This document shows, one piece after another, positions 7,161 through 9,780 of a stretch of 9,780 bases of DNA. The position numbers and the translations under genes are program-made. Within the stretch, counting starts at the first letter, position 1. Each line of letters begins with the position of its first letter. This DNA is from an uncultured Marmoricola sp. Its GTDB lineage: Bacteria > Actinomycetota > Actinomycetes > Propionibacteriales > Nocardioidaceae. The DNA lies in assembly GCF_943913695.1 (NCBI RefSeq), contig NZ_CALTZE010000134.1, positions 1-9,780 of the forward strand, written 5' to 3'. The notes beneath the pieces are model-generated. The model searched no databases. It worked only from the letters and a program-made list of their open reading frames with translations, and was not told the DNA's origin.

Positions 7161-8192
7161 ATGAAGCTCTCCACGACGCTCTCCTACGCCGGCGACCCCC
7201 GGCAGGCCGCCGACGAGGTCGTCGCCCTCGAGCGGGCCGGCCTCGACACGGTGTGGGTGGCCGAGGCCTACGGCTACGACTCGCCCACGCTGATGGGCTA
7301 CCTGGCCGCGGTCACCGAGCGGGTCGAGATCGGGTCGGCGATCCTCAACGTCTTCTCGCGCACCCCGGCGCTGCTCGCCCAGACCGCGGCCGGCCTCGAC
7401 AACGTCTCGGGAGGCCGCGCCATCCTCGGCGTCGGCGCCTCGGGGCCGCAGGTCGTCGAGGGCTGGCACGGCGTGCCCTACACCCGGCCGCTGACCCGCA
7501 CCATCGAGGTGATCGAGGTCGTGCGGGCCGCACTGCGCCGCGAGCGACTGACCTACGACGGACGCACCGTCACGCTGCCGCTCCCACCCGAGCAGGGCAC
7601 CGGTCTCGGCAAGCCACTGAAGCTGCTGACCCACCCCCAGCGCGAGGTGGTGCCGATCTACCTCGCCTCGCTCGGCGCGAAGTCGGTCGAGGCGACGGCC
7701 CGGGTGGCCGACGGCTGGCTGCCCTTCCTCTTCCGCCCCGAGGGTGCCGACACCGTGTGGGGCGAGGCGCTGCGCGCCGGGCTCGCCGACCGCTCCCCCG
7801 AGCTGGGCCCGCTGGAGATCGTCGCCGGCGGCATGGTCGCCGTGGGCGAGGACGTCCAGGACCAGCTCGACCTCGCCCGCCCGCAGGCCGCGCTCTACAT
7901 CGGGGGCATGGGCGCCCGCGGCAAGAACTTCTACAACGACCTCGCCCGCTCCTACGGCTACGAGGCCGAGGCCGAGCAGATCCAGGACCTCTACCTGGAG
8001 GGCAAGAAGCGCGAGGCCGAGGCCGCCGTACCCCGCGAGCTGCTGGAGCAGACCAACCTGGTCGGCCCCGCGTCGTTCGTGCGCGAGCGGATCGCGGCCT
8101 ACGCCGAGGCCGGCGTCACCAACCTCCAGGTCCTCCCCGTGGGCCCCGACCCCGCCGCCACCGTGGCCCAGCTCCGCGACTGGACCTCCTGA
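7161..8192 (+). CDS. LLM-class F420-dependent oxidoreductase (Rv3520c-like)
   Basis: A 343-residue TIM-barrel oxidoreductase of the luciferase-like family, cytosolic, expected to use coenzyme F420 (or, less likely, FMN). The barrel starts at MKLSTTLSYAG. Cofactor-pocket features include VWVAEAYGYDSP (31-42), EIGSAILNVFSRTP (56-69) and VSGGRAILGVGASGPQVVEGWHG (82-104). Further conserved segments are GTGLGKPLKLLTHP (146-159), ADGWLPFLF (183-191) and ALYIGGMGARGKNFYNDLA (244-262). From memory these match the mycobacterial Rv3520c subgroup, linked there to lipid or steroid catabolism; I could not run the comparison. ATG 7161 begins at the first strand. A palindromic operator shared with the acyl-CoA dehydrogenase stands immediately upstream, so it is probably controlled separately from the MMPL gene. 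Substrate unknown. Confidence 0.9.
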   Translation: MKLSTTLSYAGDPRQAADEVVALERAGLDTVWVAEAYGYDSPTLMGYLAAVTERVEIGSAILNVFSRTPALLAQTAAGLDNVSGGRAILGVGASGPQVVEGWHGVPYTRPLTRTIEVIEVVRAALRRERLTYDGRTVTLPLPPEQGTGLGKPLKLLTHPQREVVPIYLASLGAKSVEATARVADGWLPFLFRPEGADTVWGEALRAGLADRSPELGPLEIVAGGMVAVGEDVQDQLDLARPQAALYIGGMGARGKNFYNDLARSYGYEAEAEQIQDLYLEGKKREAEAAVPRELLEQTNLVGPASFVRERIAAYAEAGVTNLQVLPVGPDPAATVAQLRDWTS

Positions 8193-8214
8193 CCCGTTTC
8201 TCGTACACGTGCAC

Positions 8215-8308
8215 GTGCGCCCGCCCACCCGGCGCGTGTGCACGCCGACCCGGCGCGTGTGCACGCCCACCCGTCCCGTGTGCACGCCCACCCGGCGCTT
8301 GTGCGCGC
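8215..8308. repeat. 21-bp tandem repeat, about 4.5 copies
   Basis: The unit is GTGTGCACGCC followed by CACCCGGCGC. Copies begin at 8215, 8236, 8257 and 8278, with a degenerate partial copy at 8299. Relative to the unit, the copy at 8236 has one change, that at 8257 has two, and that at 8215 has two. Each junction contains GCGTG-TG-CACGC or a variant, a small inverted repeat centred on TGCA. The block starts 22 bases after the LLM stop. A 21-bp period keeps frames open, so peptide-like repeats appear on both strands, but none has a credible start. Confidence 0.85.
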
Positions 8309-8327
8309 ATTCGCGCCGGGTCGGCGT
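8242..8327. repeat. Perfect 15-bp inverted repeat enclosing two tandem copies
   Basis: ACGCCGACCCGGCGC (8242-8256, inside the second tandem copy) is exactly complementary to GCGCCGGGTCGGCGT (8313-8327). The 56 bases between hold two full tandem copies and the partial one. In RNA this could form a long stem competing with the shorter hairpin at 8290-8321, which uses the same right arm. Confidence 0.7.
8290..8321 (+). terminator. Probable terminator hairpin after the LLM oxidoreductase
   Basis: ACCCGGCGC (8290-8298) pairs perfectly with GCGCCGGGT (8313-8321), giving a 9-bp stem with a 14-base loop. It lies 98 bases after the LLM stop and just before the xylB-type promoter. The following bases (CGGCGTTGACTTAGTTT) are only mildly U-rich. 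A stem of this strength between two functionally unrelated genes is most simply a terminator. Confidence 0.55.
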
Positions 8328-8362
8328 TGACTTAGTTTAGGACTCATACCAATATCAGCACC
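8327..8362 (+). promoter_or_regulatory. AT-rich promoter, possibly leaderless, with possible operator, of the xylB-type gene
   Basis: TTGACT (8327-8332) is a five-of-six -35. Seventeen bases later CAATAT (8350-8355) is a plausible -10, ending seven bases before ATG 8363, and no Shine-Dalgarno sequence is present, so the transcript may be leaderless. The interval is the most AT-rich stretch of the window. It contains an imperfect inverted repeat, TTAGT-N5-ACTCA (8332-8346), lying between the -35 and -10. A sugar-responsive repressor of the ROK/XylR type is a natural candidate to bind there, but no such gene is in view. Confidence 0.55.
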
Positions 8363-9775
8363 ATGACACTGGTGCTGGGGATCGACTCCTCGACGCAGTC
8401 GACCAAGGCACTGCTGGTCGATGCCGACGACGGCACCGTGGTCGAGCAGCGCGTGGCGCGGCACCCCGAGGGCACCGAGGTCGACCCGCGGGTGTGGCTC
8501 GCGGCCTACGACGAGGCAGCAGGGCCGCTCGTACGCCGGGCGCAGGCGATCGCGGTCGGGGGCCAGCAGCACGGCGCGGTGGTGCTCGACGAGGCCGGCG
8601 AGCCCGTGCACGACGCCCTGCTGTGGAACGACCTGCGCAGCGCCACCGCGGCCGACGACCTCGTCGCCGAGCTGGGTGGCCCCGCGGCGACGGCCGAGCT
8701 CACCGGGTCGGTGCTCAACGCCTCCTTCACCGTCACCAAGCTGCGCTGGCTGCGCGACCACGCCGCCGCGGCCCTCGGCCGCGCCCACCGGGTGTTGCTC
8801 CCCCACGACTACCTGACCTGGCACCTCGCCGGCCGGCCCGGCGAGGCCACGACCGACCGGGGTGATGCCTCCGGCACCGGCTACTGGTCGCCGCACACCG
8901 GCGACTGGCTGCCCGAGGTGCTCGCTCGCGCGGCCGGGCGCGAGCTCGTCGTGCCCCGCGTGGCCGCCCCCGGCGAGGTCGTCGGACAGCACGGCAGCGC
9001 GGCGCTCGCCGCCGGCACGGGCGACAACATGGCCGCCGCACTCGGCCTCGGTCTCGGCCCGGGTGACGCCGCCGTCTCGGTCGGCACCTCCGGCGTGGTC
9101 TCGATGGTGGCGGCCGAGCCGACCGCCGATGCCTCGGGCGAGGTGGCCGGCTTCGCCGACGCGACCGGGCGCTTCCTGCCGCTGGCCTGCACGGTCAACG
9201 CCTCGCGCGTGCTCGACCTGGCCGCGACCCTGCTCGGGGTCGACCACGAGGGGGTCGCCGCGCTCGCGCTGGCCTCCGAGCCGGGCGCCCACGGACTGAC
9301 CCTGCTCCCCTACCTCGACGGCGAGCGCACCCCCAGCCGTCCCGAGGCGACCGGGGTGCTGCGCGGCCTCACCAGCGCCACCAGCCGCGAGGACCTCGCC
9401 CGCGCCCACGTCGAGGGGCTGCTGCTGAGCCTCGCCGACGCGCTCGCCGCGATGCGCTCGGTCGCAGAGCCGCCCGCCCGCGCCCTGCTCATCGGCGGCG
9501 CCGCGCGGCACCGCGCCGTACGCACCCTGGCCCCCGCCGTGCTCGGGGTGCCGGTGAGCCTGCCCGAGCCCGGGGAGTACGTCGCCCTGGGTGCGGCGCG
9601 GCAGGCCGCCTGGGCGCTGGCCGGCACCCCCGAGCCACCGGCGTGGCCGGTGCCGGCGACCGTGCTGGACGACGACGGCCACGACCCTGCGGGGCTGCAG
9701 GCGGCGTATGCCGACCTCCGCGACCGCACCTCCGACTGGACCCAGGCACCACCCCACCCGAAAGGCACGCCATGA
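8363..9775 (+). CDS. xylB: FGGY-family carbohydrate kinase, probable xylulokinase
   Basis: A 470-residue cytosolic kinase of the FGGY family, slightly shorter than most xylulokinases (about 480-500). It would phosphorylate D-xylulose to xylulose-5-phosphate, feeding the pentose phosphate pathway. The first ATPase lobe opens with LGIDSSTQSTKALLVD (5-20, Asp8 in the phosphate-1 loop). GGQQHGAVVLD (66-76) matches the xylulokinase form of the sugar-site loop, and LLWNDLRSA (86-94) carries the sugar-contacting Trp-Asn-Asp. DASGTGYW is at 168-175. The second lobe has GDNMAAALG (220-228) with the probable catalytic base Asp221, the phosphate-2 loop SVGTSGVV (239-246), and the adenosine loop LLIGGAARHRAVR near the end. 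The last codons overlap the next ATG (ATGA). Another pentulose or hexulose substrate cannot be excluded, but the loop motifs favour xylulose. Confidence 0.87.
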   Translation: MTLVLGIDSSTQSTKALLVDADDGTVVEQRVARHPEGTEVDPRVWLAAYDEAAGPLVRRAQAIAVGGQQHGAVVLDEAGEPVHDALLWNDLRSATAADDLVAELGGPAATAELTGSVLNASFTVTKLRWLRDHAAAALGRAHRVLLPHDYLTWHLAGRPGEATTDRGDASGTGYWSPHTGDWLPEVLARAAGRELVVPRVAAPGEVVGQHGSAALAAGTGDNMAAALGLGLGPGDAAVSVGTSGVVSMVAAEPTADASGEVAGFADATGRFLPLACTVNASRVLDLAATLLGVDHEGVAALALASEPGAHGLTLLPYLDGERTPSRPEATGVLRGLTSATSREDLARAHVEGLLLSLADALAAMRSVAEPPARALLIGGAARHRAVRTLAPAVLGVPVSLPEPGEYVALGAARQAAWALAGTPEPPAWPVPATVLDDDGHDPAGLQAAYADLRDRTSDWTQAPPHPKGTP

Positions 9776-9780
9776 CCCTC
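9772..9780 (+). CDS. Start of the next gene in the xylB operon (partial; xylose isomerase possible)
   Basis: ATG at 9772 overlaps the kinase stop (ATGA) and is preceded by GAAAGG (9760-9765) six bases upstream, so a translationally coupled gene clearly begins here. Only Met-Thr-Leu is visible before the window ends. Many actinobacterial xylose isomerases begin this way and xylA commonly neighbours xylB, so xylA is the leading guess, but three residues cannot establish it. Confidence 0.55.

Noticed and set aside
4337..7174. A very long open frame (about 945 codons) on the minus strand across the MMPL gene
   Set aside because: It is a by-product of extreme GC bias opposite the MMPL gene. Its translation is His/Asp/Gln/Arg/Gly-rich low complexity with no domain, while the plus strand encodes a textbook two-half MMPL protein.
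8215..8308. CRISPR-like array
   Set aside because: The repeats are directly adjacent, with a 21-bp period and no unique spacers, and no cas genes are in the window.
8193..8340. A repeat peptide gene with a seven-residue period, on either strand
   Set aside because: Frames stay open only because 21 is a multiple of three. There is no start with a ribosome site inside the block, and the frames run in from shadows of neighbouring genes.

Overview
This is a compact, very GC-rich window (coding third positions almost all G or C) from a high-GC actinobacterium. A Nocardioides-like member of the Nocardioidaceae fits best. The evidence is a PspC-domain membrane protein, a SigB/SigF-family sigma factor, an MMPL transporter, a putative F420-dependent LLM oxidoreductase of the mycobacterial Rv3520c type, and several genes lacking a Shine-Dalgarno sequence that look leaderless. 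The genus is inferred. I see no RNA gene, phage, insertion sequence, CRISPR array or plasmid feature. No gap between genes exceeds 190 bases.

Layout. Positions 1-361 (+) hold the tail of an unknown gene and a small PspC-domain protein, coupled through an ATGA overlap. The MerR-family regulator at 362-1081 (-) abuts the PspC gene stop-to-stop and is divergent from an acyl-CoA dehydrogenase at 1217-2356 (+). After a leader with two hairpins comes a SigB/SigF-type sigma factor (2543-3448, +). It converges on a glycerophosphodiester phosphodiesterase-family gene (3462-4355, -), and a hairpin sits at the junction. From 4424 onward everything is on the + strand: a YbaK/EbsC-type trans-editing protein, an MMPL/RND membrane transporter, an LLM-class oxidoreductase, a 21-bp tandem-repeat intergenic region, and a pentose-kinase (xylB-type) gene. 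The kinase overlaps by ATGA the first three codons of a further gene, perhaps xylA.

How the genes may work together. The clearest unexplained signal is a near-identical palindrome, TGACAG-N5-CTGTCA. It lies in the promoter region of the acyl-CoA dehydrogenase (1161-1179) and again, 6 kb away, just upstream of the LLM oxidoreductase (7138-7156). A shorter related palindrome (1107-1117) lies in front of the MerR gene. The simplest reading is that the MerR protein controls itself, the dehydrogenase and the oxidoreductase as a small lipid or acyl-CoA catabolic regulon. This is inference; no binding is demonstrated. The xylB-type kinase begins a sugar-catabolic operon with its own AT-rich promoter, separated from the oxidoreductase by a repeat and hairpin block that probably ends transcription. 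Apart from the shared operator and the repeat block, the gene content looks ordinary for this group, and I did not find a convincing new multi-gene system.
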